A stretch of DNA of 64,000 bases from Branchiostoma lanceolatum (GCF_035083965.1 NC_089728.1:19469955-19533954), one strand, 5' to 3'; shown: positions 1 to 11,824, counted from the stretch's first letter. The notes: generated by a model not told the origin, from the letters alone. Made by a program: numbers and translations.

Positions 1-171
1 GCGACCTTTGCGGTTTTGCACAAGATGAGCTTGTGTGAAGCCTCTCATTGGCTGAAAGCTTTTTTTGGCGGTGACGTCGCCAGAAGTCAGAATACCGGCT
101 TGGAATAGCAGGGCCGACACGGGAGGTACCGTACCGAGCGAGTCGGGCCCGCTCAGGAGGGTGGCTCTTAC
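1..171. other. Intron of ZNFX1-like paralogue A
   Basis: This stretch follows the minus-strand donor (GTAAG) of the split exon. It is GC-richer than the other introns. I see no coding signal or repeat in it that I can name. Confidence 0.5.
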
Positions 172-286
172 CTGGAGAAGACGAACAGTCGCACGCTCGT
201 GCGAGAACACGGAGTAGTAAAGCCACCATGTCTTTTCTTATAACCCCTTACGCGGATACCGCCATATTTGGTCGCCGCGAAGCATC

Positions 287-3200
287 ATGGGATTGTTTGG
301 GGGCAAGTTGAGGCAAGACCGCAAGATGGCGTCTGGCGAGCAGCCGCGCCATTTTAGTAGTTGGACTGTCGCCAACCTCAGCAAGTTTTTGAGGGACAGG
401 CAAGTCCCCGTTGCCAACGCGAGGAAGGATGAGCTTGTGAGGAATTGCATCGCCGCAGACCAACTAGGTACGAACCACTTTGATTGTCGTAAATCGGCTG
501 AAATTGAACGATACTGATTTGACAGTTCGTGTCTTATATCACAACAAGGCCATATTGCATTTCACTTTCTTTAGTTGGGAGAGCCGTTCCATGGGGAAGC
601 GGCGTTCTCCAGCCGCCGCGAGCTGGGTGGGAAAAGTCGTTTCTACAGACAGTTTTAACGCTCTATTAAATCGACATGATTTGATTTTTATTAGGCTTGC
701 TTCCCAACCCCAACATCGCCGGAGACAACGTCAACTGTCGCCGCCGGAAGTTGACCCTGGATGGTGGCGTCATCCGGTTGCCTGACCCAGACGAGCTGAA
801 GACCGGGTGGGAGGATTCCCCGGCGAGTTTTCCCAACCTTGTCCAGGACTCCGTAGAGAGGTACCTAGATGAGAGTAAGTATATTGCTGTACATGAAAGC
901 TTATCTATTCGGTTCGGTTTTTTTAAAGTTATTTCTTGGTTTAATATTCTAATACAGTTTTCATATTTGAAACTAACTATTACAGTATAATATAGAATAA
1001 AACGATTGAATTAAGAACCTCTTTCATGTTGACTTAACGAAGATGAATAGAATCAGTTGTAACCTTTGATATGAAATGTATGCATATACACTTATATGAT
1101 TTTGTTTATTTGGTTCAACTCTTTGCAGCCATGAGCTGAATTGCAGAGTTTTAACACATGTGTATGTTATGTTTGTCCAGTTGGACCACTGATCAGATCT
1201 GTGCACTTCTGCTGTTCCTTTTCACGTACAACTTCTTCAATCTTAAATGGTTCTACAAAGGTAATGTTGCACAAAGTTTCCTAGTGTATTTTAGGTGGTG
1301 TAAATGTGTAAACAATAAAGGTCCTGTATATCAAATAATTAACACCTTAGAACATGTATGCTATATTCTTCCTTTTTTGTCCTATTTATGTTTTATTCTT
1401 AAACGACACGAGTGTAACAATGCATTTCATTCTTGTCTTTGTAGAAAACCGTGCCATTGACATCAGCACTGGAGGTAGGGAATCCCTGAGGGACGGTAAA
1501 TCGCTCTATGTGTCAGGACACATAGGGTCGGTTCAGTACCATGGTGTCGGGGGGAACATTCCGTACTGCTTCATGCGGTCGGTGTGTATCCGTGAGACGT
1601 CCTTGCGTGAGGTTCCTTACAAGCTGTGGATAATCATACACAAGGAGAAGCAGGTCCTTGTGGAGAGTTTCTGCACCTGTCCTGCTGGGTAGGTATACTT
1701 TTGCACGGATGATGTCTCATGAAATTTAGAAGGAGACCTCAGTTTAATTTCAACAAAAATATTTGACATAATTAATTCATTGCTGCATATGACATCTATT
1801 TCAGTCTCCGTGGTACATGTAAGCACGTCTCTGCCCTGTGCCATTACATCATTGCCATAGCAGCACGTGGGGAAAACACCGCCGTCACAGAACAGAGGCA
1901 GACGTGGAATGCACCTCCAAAGAATCTCCATCCTCCAGAATTCATGCATAACATCAACATCCGGAAAGTACAAGGTACAGATGCATTTCAATCATGTATT
2001 TTATTGTCATCACATTACTTACTTTGGCCGCAATAACGTTTGAGACTGGTGTTCCAGACCAGTCCTTATTTTAAGGTATCATGGCTTCTACTTGTATCCC
2101 AAGGGCTGAAGGCAGTTGCCTTAAAGGAAAGCAACTTAAGACCTTATGTTGGCTAATTTAAAATGGAATATCACTGTAGTTACATGTGCATTCTATGAAT
2201 AATGAAATGTGTAATACATTTCAGGCAACTGTGTCATCGAGAATGAAGAAAGAAGACCCAAGCGGTTCAAGTACGACCCTCGGGCACCGAATGACCGAGG
2301 AGAGCGATCCATATATCAGCTTGACATGGATGGCTTGAGGGATGCAACCAATGGCGCGGCAGGGATTCTGACCTATTTTCCCGGAGTTCCTGATAACCAA
2401 GAGCCATGCATGGCTGACTTGAGTGTTGTGCTTGAGGAAATTGTGGAGCATGAGCCTGTGGCATGCCTACCCCCCACTCTAACAGAGCTGGCGAAGACCG
2501 CAAGTGAAAGCAGCTTGTTAGAGGAATGCCTGAAGCCATTGAGCCAGAGTGAAGTCCAGACTGTCTCAAATGCAACCCAAGACCAGGCCGAGTCCAACCT
2601 TTGGTTTGACTATCGTGCAGGCCGTATTACTGCAAGTAATTTGGCCACGGTGGTAAAGAAGGTCAACCCTGGCACTGGAGAACTTAGCCAAAGGAACGAC
2701 TCACTGATAAAGACCATTATGGGTTACTACCCTGCAGTATCTTCCGTAGCCATAGACTGGGGGAAGTACAATGAAAGCAGTGCAGTCAAAATGTTTCTAA
2801 AGGCAAATCGCCACAGCCACAAAAACATGTCAACAAAGAAATGTGGACTAGTTCTCTGTGACACATTGCCCATTCTGGCTGCAACCCCAGATGCCATGGT
2901 GCAGTGCAGCTGCTGCGGGCTTCGTCCACTGGAGGTGAAGAACCCATATACCTACCGTGGACTATCTGTGAATAAGTTAGCTGAGCAGCCGGACTCTTGT
3001 CTCCATATAACAACAGATGGACAAATCAAGCTGAAGAGGGACCATCCTTATTACTTCCAGGTCCAAGCACAGCTTCTGTGCACACATGCAGACATTGGGT
3101 ACTTTGCTGTGAAAACTGCATCTCCATACAGCAACTTCCACTGTGAAGAGATCTGTATTGACACACAGTTGCTGAATGATGTAGTGGACAAAGTGAAAAG

Positions 3201-3330
3201 GGTGTTTGAGGCTGTGATCATGCCTGAGCTGATCCATGGAAACCTCAGGAAAAGGATGGAAGCTAACAAGACCCAGGAGCCCCTCCCTCCTGCAGCCACT
3301 CAGGAGCCCCTCCCTCCTGCATCCACCTAG
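287..3330 (+). CDS. SAP-SWIM-YqaJ nuclease of the ISL2EU transposon
   Basis: Multi-exon accessory protein of the transposon. Exons: 287-467 (SAP-like motif, residues with WTVANLSKFLRDRQVP), 695-874, a third ending at 1260, 1445-1688, 1805-1974 and 2225-3330. The middle exons form a SWIM zinc finger (CTCPAG, then CKHVSALCHY). The last exon is a lambda-exonuclease/YqaJ fold with likely catalytic residues in TPDAM, LEVKNP and QVQAQL. Such nucleases process DNA ends, and here the protein probably assists transposition. The C-terminus repeats QEPLPPA, and the 27-nt unit continues past the stop. I could not fix the start of exon 3: the clear acceptor near 1176 does not match the phase of the 874 donor, so a small exon or frame break may be missed. 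ATG 325 is an alternative start. Confidence 0.75.
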
Positions 3331-4603
3331 GAGCCCCTCCCTCCTGCAGCCACCTAGGAGCTTTTATTTATTAAGGGAACAATAGTTTGCCCAATTTCTT
3401 AGTGTCAGTGTTGCCCTTAATGTCAGCTTGACAGTTTAAGTTAAAACCAAACGTTTGTACATACATGGTTTTGTACTATCTATGCTTTCCAGGCATATGG
3501 TAGTGGTATAGAATATCAAGGACATTACCCTCAATTATGATTTTTTTTGTCGCTTGTGTTCAAGTTCAGAGGATGGATCCTCGGTGACAGGGCTTGACTA
3601 GGGTTACAACTCCTAGTTGCTGAGGGGGCCCAACTTGATGTTTCATATTACTGCCTTGTGTAGCAAGCATACTTAATACATGCATAGTTCATGTTACTCA
3701 TGTTAATTGTTCAAAAATGTTTCTGAAAGTTCTGAAACTGTTAAGCAACTTTTTGGGCATCATGCGAACAGAGGGCACTGCCACCTTCTATGCTTCATAT
3801 GCATATGACAGTAGCATGGAACATTAATTACATTACCCTCGATTTTGACGTTATAATTTTTTTTTTTTCAACTTCAGAGGCACGTGATCCTCCGTGACTG
3901 GGCTTGACTAGGGTTACACTCCCTAGTCGCTGAGGGGGCCCAACTTAATGTTCCATGTTACTGCCTTATGTATGCAGAGTTAGTGGTTGATGTAAGTAAC
4001 ACTTTCGGCTCTGGGGACCAAATTATTTTCTTTGGGGGTGGGGGATGACACCCTTGGCAGATGACCTCCTCGTTGGTGGGTGTTGGGTAATGTTGTTAGA
4101 TTTAGCAACAGCTAACGATCTGCCATAAATCTTTACTTGAGTCCATGTCTAAACACAATGTGAATAGTAACAGAATTAGTTTTCTTGTATGACTATCAAT
4201 CAAAAAAGAACAAATAACTCTCATAGTTGTTGGAAATATGATAATAGTATATTCAATATTTCACAGGAATAGAATAGTAATGGCATATTTACTATGAATA
4301 GAGTATGTACATGTACCATATTTCTTTGAAATAGAATAATATTAGGTAAAATGTTTCATTGTATAGTAACAATTCGTACAATATTTCATTGTAATAGAAT
4401 AATATTAGGAGATCTATTTAGTTGTGGGATAATGAACAATAAACTATTGTATAGTAGTATTGTATAGTAATAGTATTTACAATATTTCATTGTGCAAGGA
4501 GATTATGATACATTCTGGCATCCTCATCAAATTTGCACTAGGTGACAATTTAAATACTGTATGTACATGTATATATAATATTTATTAGGATATATTTACA
4601 ATC
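3331..4603. repeat. Spacer between the two ISL2EU genes, with a duplicated ~150-200 bp block
   Basis: Two direct copies at about 3475-3670 and 3790-3975 share TTGACTAGGGTTACA and CTGAGGGGGCCCAACTT. From about 4230 to 4500 there is degenerate A/T-rich repetition of motifs like AATAGAATAATATTAGG and ATATTTCATTG. There are no coding signals. The block separates the 3' ends of the convergent genes and probably holds their polyadenylation sites. Confidence 0.55.
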
Positions 4604-6679
4604 TCACAGGGGGATAATTGGAGGCTGTAGATTTACCAGAGAAGCAACAATGATCACAATATGGTCAAATAGGTCGGCCATATCTAGAGGCAGTTCAGCT
4701 TTCATAATGTTAAAGTCTTTCATTCGTCCGATGACTCGCTCCACATGTATTCTAGCATTGGCAACTTGTTTGGTAGTTTTGTTTTCTGATTCGGAAAACT
4801 GTTTTTTCTTCTTCAGAAAAGGGGGTATTTCAAGTCTCACAGGTTTGTCAAGGAGAAGCTCTTGAATGTTGAAACCTCTATCAGCAAGAATGGTGTCGCC
4901 TGGTGCAAATTTGTCAAGGATTCCAGACCGTTTTACCATTTCCTTGTCACTCATGTTCCCCCCTGCTACTGATGAAACAAAAGATATGGTTCCAGATGGT
5001 GTACAAGCTACCAAAATTTTGGCAGTTGCCCTACCCTTGTACTTAGAATATATCTGACTGTTAGCCTTTGCAAGGGATGGCCGCTGTAGGGGAACCTCAG
5101 TGCAATCTATGATAGCAGACATATTCCTATACTTAGCAAAACATGATGGCATATACAATTTCAGCTCATTCCTTGTTGGCCAGTGAATCAGACATCTTAG
5201 CTCCAAAGACAGCAAAGGTAGCCAAGTAGACAAAACTTGAGAAATTAGACTTATCCCACAACTAAATAGATGTGCGAGAAACTGCTCACTTAGGTTGAGT
5301 TTTATTTTCATAAGAGTAACTAGGAGTTCATTTTGATAAGAAAGCAACCGTTTTGGTCCTGGCTTGTTGGTTCTTCTGACTTGGTATGACTTTGTGGATT
5401 GAGATTGAGAACTTTTGAAATACTGCATGTATGGTAGTTTTGGTTTAATGAGAGAGAAAATCCAGATAAACAATGCATATGAAGCCAGGCCAGTGTGAAG
5501 GTGAATAAGCTTGTCAGAGTGCTTAAGGTTTTCTATGTCGTATATGTGATTCACTGTGTCTTTCCCAGTCTGCACTTCTGAATTCCTTTTCTCCATCTCC
5601 TCTTTCAACCTATCACGCTCCTCCCTTAGACTGTCCCTGTCATGTTCGAGATCCCTCCACTTCCTCTTGCACACCTCACATTTTACACATGTACAGACTT
5701 CGGACTCTGACATAAATGCATAACCATGCTCCTCTTTTAAGTCCTGGCAGCTAAACGATGATGACCTACAAGGTGATGGTGGAGAGTCGAGCGGCATTTC
5801 CTCTGAGGCTGCCACAGATGGAGTGTCGTAGCAGTGATCAGAACTGATTTTTGCCACTTTACTTGCTCTTGTTTCATGTTTTGCGCGCTTCACCTGTCCA
5901 CCTCTAGTAGTAGTGGTAGAGGTAGGCTCTGCTCCTGAAATGATCTCCTGGATTTCTAGGCTATGGGTTGAGGTGTCGGGACCCCTCATGTAAAGGCATG
6001 GATGGGGATGTTGGCCATGGGGTCCTCCAAGCACAAAGTGATTACTGCATATTCTTGTGTTCGAAGTCACTTCAAAGCCTTCCCTGTTCAGCAGCTTGGT
6101 CCATATTCTTCGGGACTTTGGTGGACAGTAATGCCACTTGATTGTTGTCACGTGGTCTTTGATCAGCAGTCTAATAAAATAAAGTTCAACACAGTGTTTA
6201 CCAAAAACATCTATCTTACATACTCTTCGTAATATATATGGATATATACTGTACCAAGTTCTTGATAAAGTACACAATTGTTATCTTAGTTATGAATAAA
6301 GCCATGTCTTGGAATGAAGTTCAGCTATCTGAAAATTCAATGAATAGATAAAGTACTCATAAGCCGGGAGCAGACTTTTTTTAGAATTCAATTTCAAAAT
6401 AAAGTTAGAAGTACAAATAGATACATGGATATACATAGAAGTAGGCTTTAATAATAGCAGACTGGGCCCGCAAAAACGGCGCTCCTAGCGATAAAGACGT
6501 ATGTTGCAGAACCGAAACCAGTTATGATAACCTTGTTATTCATGTGTAAAATGAAATATATAACGTTGAATATATACATATATCGCCATTTTCGGTTTAA
6601 TATTAATAGAAACTCACTTTTCAGGATATCTCCTATCGTTGTTGCAGCCAAAAACAGCGCAGCGATCTCCTTTCCCCAT
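4604..6679 (-). CDS. THAP-domain DDE transposase of the ISL2EU transposon
   Basis: Two exons. The first (6618-6679) starts MGKGDRC, gives the CAVFGC half of the THAP zinc finger, and ends at a GTGAGT donor. The second (4604-6170) follows a TTTTATTAG acceptor in the matching phase, making about 543 residues. The THAP finger is completed by a conserved W and SRICSNHF. A charged coiled-coil stretch (DRDSLREERDRLKEEMEK) follows, then an HTH segment and a DDE_Tnp_4 domain with the acidic triad visible in IIDCTEV, ILADRGF and ARIHVERVIGRMK. An ATG within the second-exon frame near 6277 would skip half the zinc finger and is not the likely start. The protein binds the terminal repeats and cuts and joins DNA. 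No stop or frameshift is seen, so it may be functional. Confidence 0.88.
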
Positions 6680-7041
6680 AGTTAGATAGTAAACACTGCA
6701 GTACGCGCAACAGCGAACGCCGCCTAGCTGTTCGTCAATGTTATACAGTACAAGCTTGCCCCCAAACGTTCCCACAATTCCATGCGCGATCCAAGATGGC
6801 GGCGTATTGTGACGTATCCGCGAAACGGGTTATGGTGGTCTCATCCAGTAGTTCCTTACACCCACTGGTCCGCTCCACCAACGTCAGAACGACCTGTGGT
6901 TGACAGGAAAGAAGTTAGAAGGCGTGAACGACCTATGAAGGAAAGGTAATTACATCATTTCTGAATCAAGACAAGATTTGAATTCTGTCGTTTCCCCGAT
7001 GTGCCACAAGCCTACTAGTTAAGCATGATCTTTTTACTTAA

Positions 7042-7965
7042 CCCTATGAAGACCGGGGGGGGGGGCTAAAAGTGCCCGCGCCAACTTTGACATCGTATAA
7101 CTGCCAAACGAAGTATGGTAGGACAACCAAACTTTCAGGAATTGGCTCCTGTACTATGGTGACTTTTCCTAACATTCAGTTGGCAACAATATTGTGATAA
7201 AAGTAAAAGTTTATCATTTTTCGTGTTGCCATGGCAACGGGTTTCTGAAGAGGCATTTTATGCAAATTTCACTAATTTCGATTTTAACATAGTTGTTTCC
7301 AATGTTTTCTTGCTCAAACACACTAGTTTCCTACATGTCCAACATCATATGTGAATTAATGTAACTGTCATGATTCAATATTCATAAATTAGGCTTATTT
7401 GATGACGTCATCGCTCAAAATCCAAGATGGCGGCCAAGATCATTATTTTCGCTATAGTCAGGTTTTTTCGCCTTCAAATTCGTCACAACCTGGAATTTTG
7501 TTAACCAAACACATTCAGATTAATGTTTTTAGTCTAGTTTGATTGTTATTTGGGGTCATAAGTGGAAAAAATGTAGTTTTGAAAATTTCAAAATGGCCGA
7601 TCCAAGATGGCGGATCCCAGGGGGTCGCTTACAACACATGACGTCATTCGTCGACGTAATTTTGACGTCAACGTAGTCACCACTGATGTCAAATGTCGTG
7701 GCACATTAAAATCAATAATACGCACTATTTTGTCTAAAACCTTTAGATATTATATTTAGCCAATAAAATCACATCGATGACGTCATAATTACGTCATATT
7801 ACGTCATAACGTCACTAAAATTACAAGAATTATAAAATTTTACGTGTACATCACTCCCTGCAAATTTGGTGATGATACAACATACCGTTCGGAAGTTATG
7901 AGGGGGGGGGGCGAATGAGCTCCCCCCGGTTCAAGAAGTCTCTCAAAAGCCCGGTCTAGATAGGG
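7042..7965. mobile_element. TTAA-flanked non-autonomous element (piggyBac/Kolobok-like)
   Basis: The ends are inverted copies: CCCTATGAAGACCGGG on the left and, read inward from the right, CCCTATCTAGACCGGGC. TTAA flanks it at 7038-7041 and 7966-7969. It contains no open frame and includes CCAAGATGGCGG near 7420 and 7600. A much shorter relative, with the same ends and the same GTTGCCATGGCAAC core, sits at 25473-25676. The superfamily is inferred from the TTAA target only. Confidence 0.75.
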
Positions 7966-8198
7966 TTAAAACGGATTTGGGGCTCGACATTCATAATCAG
8001 AATTTTTCTATCTTAGCCCTTATCTATTTCACTTTAATGAAACTTTTGGTTGATACATACAACGTGTGAAATAATCGGCATGTGTTTCCTATGGCAGATT
8101 CATAATTCCCCCATTCTGTCCAATTTTCTAGTAGAAAAGTGGGATTTACAAACAATGGTAAATGACAGGTAAATTTGGTGATTTTTACAACCACTACC

Positions 8199-8312
8199 TA
8201 GCCTGAGTAACAGCCTCCGCAGTGATCGCTGGCTCAAAAAAATTCGCTTGTTAACCACGGAGCAAGCGAATTTTTTGAGCCAGCGATTACTACGGAGGCT
8301 GGTACTCAGGAT
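8199..8312. mobile_element. Foldback (near-perfect hairpin) element
   Basis: Two arms of about 50 bp (8200-8250 and 8263-8311) are almost perfect inverted copies around a 12-nt loop, with the core GCTGGCTCAAAAAA. A 10-bp direct repeat AACCACTACC flanks it (8189-8198 and 8313-8322). A duplication of 9-11 bp suggests a Mutator-like mobiliser, but that is inference. It lies in an intron of paralogue A. Confidence 0.8.
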
Positions 8313-8485
8313 AACCACTACCGGCGTTACCAGACATTTGCCACTATCGGTAGATCCCATATTTTGTGCGGTTTTCTGTCACCTCTTTTGGGTCCTTTTG
8401 ACACAGTTCCTGTAGCCTCTGGTACCCTATAGGTCTGATGACCCGCTCTCGGCGTCTGTCAGAGTTGCCATTGCCCTGTCTATTT

Positions 8486-10123
8486 CTGTGGGAGATAATG
8501 GATAACGGATGGCATAATTATGAGATTTTACAAGACTGCATATTGTTTTTTTTAAACAATTTTATCACGTTGGAGAATTACTAGACAACAAGGTTAATTT
8601 TTTCGAAACCAAGACTCACAATCACAGCTGACGTTTCAGTGACAGTCTGCCACATGCCATCGTTATATACTATTCCTTATACACCTTTCTCACGCGGCGG
8701 ACATGATAGAATGAAGACGAGGCCAATGAGGCAGAAAAAGCAAGAATAACTAGAAAGGCAACATTTGCGAGCAAATACAGCATGTTTAGCCATACTCCTC
8801 GCAATGCAAAAAAAGGACTCTCCCAAAATAACAATGGACCATTCTAAAATACTTGCACTAAAAAAATGAATCACCCCAGTCCAAAATTGAGTCTTCCAGT
8901 AGCACCTCAACACAATATGGACCAGTCCACAACCATATCCACTAATTGATTAACAAATACACTTCTGCTAAAAAATTGACTTTTTCATAATCATTCCAGC
9001 TCAAAATTGAAAGAAATAATTAAAGAATCCTCCCCTTACAAGAATGGGATATTCCGTGCCATTTCCATGTAAACCAGTCGAAAAATATCCGCTGAAAATT
9101 ACACTCTTGCGCATAATCAACCCAGTTCAAAATTGAATTAAAAAAGATCAACCCCAGGGAAGAATGAAGTTTTCCATAGTATACATATGAAGATTTGACA
9201 GGAGACGAAGGAAATGACCAAAAACAACATATTTGAGTCAATTCCAAGTCACCGAGAGGGTTTTAATATAATATTTGTAATATGTTTGAACTGTTTTGAT
9301 TAAAAGAATGTCTAAGTCACAATAGTTCTAAAGTGTTCAAACAATTAGAATTGAAACTTATAACATGTTTGAACTTATTTCACATACGTTGGAAACATTT
9401 CGAACGTAACTACACAAAAATCTCTTTATTTAGAACAGTTTCAAACCATCTATCCAAATGTTAATGTTCGAACAATTTGTAACAAAAGATTTTCACAATT
9501 GCCCTCATAAACGAAGGTGCTAAGTCCTCCTGTGTGTTTCTGCCTATTTTCGGTGGCCGCGCTAGACCACCAGCGGATTTGTTTTGACGGAGCGTCACCC
9601 GCGCGCGACGATGTACACTGTTCGGCACCGCTAATATCCGGCATTTTCCCGCTCCAAAACACTCCACAAGACCCACGTTTTTAGTGTTTTGCCTCTTGTG
9701 CAACACGATTCGATTTGCATTACTAACGGGACGAAAATGATAGAAAAAATTCACCCCGTCCCGGCGTCCGTCCCAAAAACATGAACGACATAAAAATATA
9801 TTTTCTTACAGATTCAATCACGAAAATCAACAGCATGGGATTCCAAATTTTCGCAACGGCCGACCATTTATCATGAGTAGAGTAGAGTAGAATTTTCGGC
9901 AAGGTAGGACTGTTCCAGTTTAGACCGCTCTTAGATCATGGTTGAACTTCCTTCCAAGGCGTGCGATAGATAAACATTCCCGGCACATAATAGTCACTAG
10001 TACCAGACTAACGCAAGCTCATGATGATAATAGGGAGAACGTTTGTCAGTGAAGTTTGGCCACCAGAGGGTACATTCATTTAACGTTACAAGCTAGCGCA
10101 AAGGGGCGAATCATTGACCTTAC
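8486..10123. repeat. Paralogue A intron with a ~120-bp tandem repeat
   Basis: At about 8875-9250 a unit of roughly 120 bp occurs three times, each with a variant of CCAGTYCAAAATTGA followed by a GAATG...TTCC stretch. The 3' unit ends in GAAGATTTGACAGGAGA, which recurs near 11190, so this is probably a dispersed repeat. From 9250 to 9500 lies AT-rich degenerate sequence. The segment 9540-9760 is GC-richer and open on the minus strand, but I see no domain in it. Confidence 0.5.
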
Positions 10124-10376
10124 CGGGGACTGACTCTACTGGCCTAATCATTCCTTTTTTGCCGAATTCTACGATCCATACGCCCGTACGTAGGACATGT
10201 AGGAAGGCCTGGTGGTAGACGCTACACATCACGGGAGAGTGTTGGTCCGAGACAGACAGCGGCGTGCTTTCGATCGCGTAGCGGCGACGCACCGCTGCGA
10301 CAACGTGCGGGGCCAAAACGCCTGTCCCCAGTGAGACCATGTGTTTTGAGCGGCATGCCCCGAATCCGTCTACCAT
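10124..10376 (-). CDS. Unassigned candidate coding exon inside paralogue A intron
   Basis: A CpG-rich stretch encodes 84 residues from ATG 10376 (MVDGFGAC...) to a strong donor CCCG|GTAAGG at 10123. A possible acceptor, ACATTCAG, lies just upstream of the ATG. The translation has mixed composition (for example AVRRRYAIES and WIVEFGKKG), unlike random AT-rich ORFs here. I recognise no family. Related sequence near 54390-54470 (TTTGGCCACCA, then GCCGAATTCTA) with an internal deletion suggests it could belong to a repeat rather than a host gene. It might also be an alternative exon of paralogue A. Function is unknown. Confidence 0.3.
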
Positions 10377-11462
10377 TGCTGAATGTAGCCCGATTCATAG
10401 AGGTCTATTTTGTAAGCATTATTTCATGTACCCCTCAGCGTGAGAATTCCTTGTGCAACACTTCGCTACATTATATGTTTAAGTTTCCCCCGCGCACCGC
10501 CTACCACCCGCCTTTGATCATGTATGAAGTCGGCGGCAGAGAGAGATCATCAATCAATTTTGACAGGAGTGTCGCGCCAGTCTGAGGAGAAACGATCTCC
10601 CGTGTTGTGTTGAAAAATTTGGAGTTTGAAAATATCTGGAATAACTAATGCTAGAATAAACATTCACAAAATCATTGATTTAACTTGTTTTCTGTTATAA
10701 AATTTCCTAAACTGCAATTTAACCACTGAGTTTAAGGGAACATGGTGTTTTCCCGATAATCACGTTAAATGTTTATGTCCGGTCTTTCCTCCTCGTAAGC
10801 AAACTTCCAGCTTGGCCAGGTGCAAGGCACTCGGGGTCAATGACCTGTAGGTCATATGTAGTATTGAAAGTGACAGAAGTGGCAAATATTGTCAAGAAAG
10901 CCCAAAATAAATCGTTTTGAATATATGTGTGCCGAAAATGGGAATGTAGTCCTTTAAATATTTGTTCAAGCCACATATACAGCAAATTTCAGGTCATTCG
11001 GTTGAAATACCAGGGCGCAGGAGGCCAAGATATGCTAGAAATAGCCTAAAAACCTCAATAAAATCACTTTCAAGGTCAATATCAAAACAAGGAAAAGAAC
11101 GCACATTGGTTTTTGCCTACATTACCTCTGTACCAAACTTCAGGTCATTTGGTCAAAAAATGACAGAGATGAATCCATTTGAAGATTTGACAGGAGAAGA
11201 AGAAGAAGAAGAAGAAACATGAGAGAAAACAATATGTTTAGCCATACTTATGGCTAAACATAATGTACAGATTTTCCTCCTAAATCACATTAAGTTTCAA
11301 AATATGAAATCCAAGTATCAATATTATAAGTAATGTAATGCACAAAAACGATTGGATGTTATTTGGTTTAATTTGCATATTTATGCTTCACACAGAAACA
11401 AACTTAGCACAGATAACAGAATCGCCTTTGCGTATACAGCTTCATACACCGCTTGAACTCAC
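10377..11462. other. Paralogue A intron, dispersed repeat material
   Basis: Contains TTTCAGGTCATT at about 10987 and CTTCAGGTCATT near 11139, then a GAA microsatellite (11199-11216) and the small palindrome GTTTAGCCATAC...TATGGCTAAAC at about 11235. This looks like an old dispersed repeat. No coding signal. Confidence 0.4.
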
Positions 11463-11824
11463 CTCTCCTGCTGATCGCCACCTCCTCTGCCCCTCCCTCC
11501 ACCACGCTGTCCACCCCTCCCGCCAAAGTTGCCTCGTCCACGGCCACGCCCTCGGTAGCCGAACCCCCTTCCTCTCTCCATGGGGAAAGGCAGGCTTCAC
11601 AACAGCACACACGAATATCTACCAGGAGAAAAACACAAATAAAAATGAGCTGATTGTCTGATGTCTCATGATGACCTCCACTCCTGGGACAAAAGAATGG
11701 TCGGCATGACAACAAACTTGGTCAGAGAAATTTTCCTTACCGAAAGAAAATTTTAAAATAAGAGAGAATATTACGGATTTCAGTGAGAGTAAAATGCATT
11801 TTTTTCTGATTATTATTATTACCA

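Larger units (their letters stand above)
242..6831. mobile_element. ISL2EU-type (PIF-related) autonomous DNA transposon
   Basis: A 6,590-bp element with imperfect terminal inverted repeats. The left end reads AACCCCTTACGCGGATAC; the right end, read inward, AACCCGTTTCGCGGATAC. A second shared block, GTTTGGGGGCAAG, lies farther in. It is flanked by a 2-bp AT duplication (240-241 and 6832-6833). Removing the element and one AT restores a 130-nt exon matching paralogues B and C, so both ends are fixed by homology. It carries two convergent spliced genes: a SAP-SWIM-YqaJ protein (plus strand) and a THAP-DDE transposase (minus strand). This pair is the hallmark of ISL2EU elements in other animals. 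Both genes look open, so the element may be young. Confidence 0.88.
172..11581 (-). pseudogene. ZNFX1: ZNFX1-like paralogue A, 5' part only; coding exon split by a transposon
   Basis: Three coding exons are visible. The start exon is 11463-11594 (ATG at 11579-11581) and encodes an RG/RGG-rich N-terminus such as YRGRGRGRGNF, ending at a GTGAGT donor. The next is 8383-8485 (103 nt), encoding a stretch with VIRPIGYQRLQELC and ending at GTGACA. The third is 6832-6893 plus 172-241; without the inserted element and its 2-bp duplication it is 130 nt, as in paralogues B and C, and it stays in frame. The exon phases join correctly. The helicase and zinc-finger exons would lie off the left edge. The family is an RNA-binding SF1 helicase with NF-X1 fingers that senses double-stranded RNA in vertebrates and acts in small-RNA inheritance in nematodes. 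I call it a pseudogene in this haplotype because a 6.6-kb element interrupts an exon. The rest of the gene and any splicing around the insert cannot be seen. Confidence 0.8.

Noticed and set aside
6180-6277. Start of the transposase at the ATG near 6277
   Set aside because: It would omit the first zinc ligands of the THAP domain. The exon at 6618-6679 supplies them and joins in phase.
11338-11661. Plus-strand frames opposite the RG-rich exon of paralogue A
   Set aside because: They are antisense of the GC-rich RGG codons. The minus-strand exon matches paralogue B in sequence, phase and donor.
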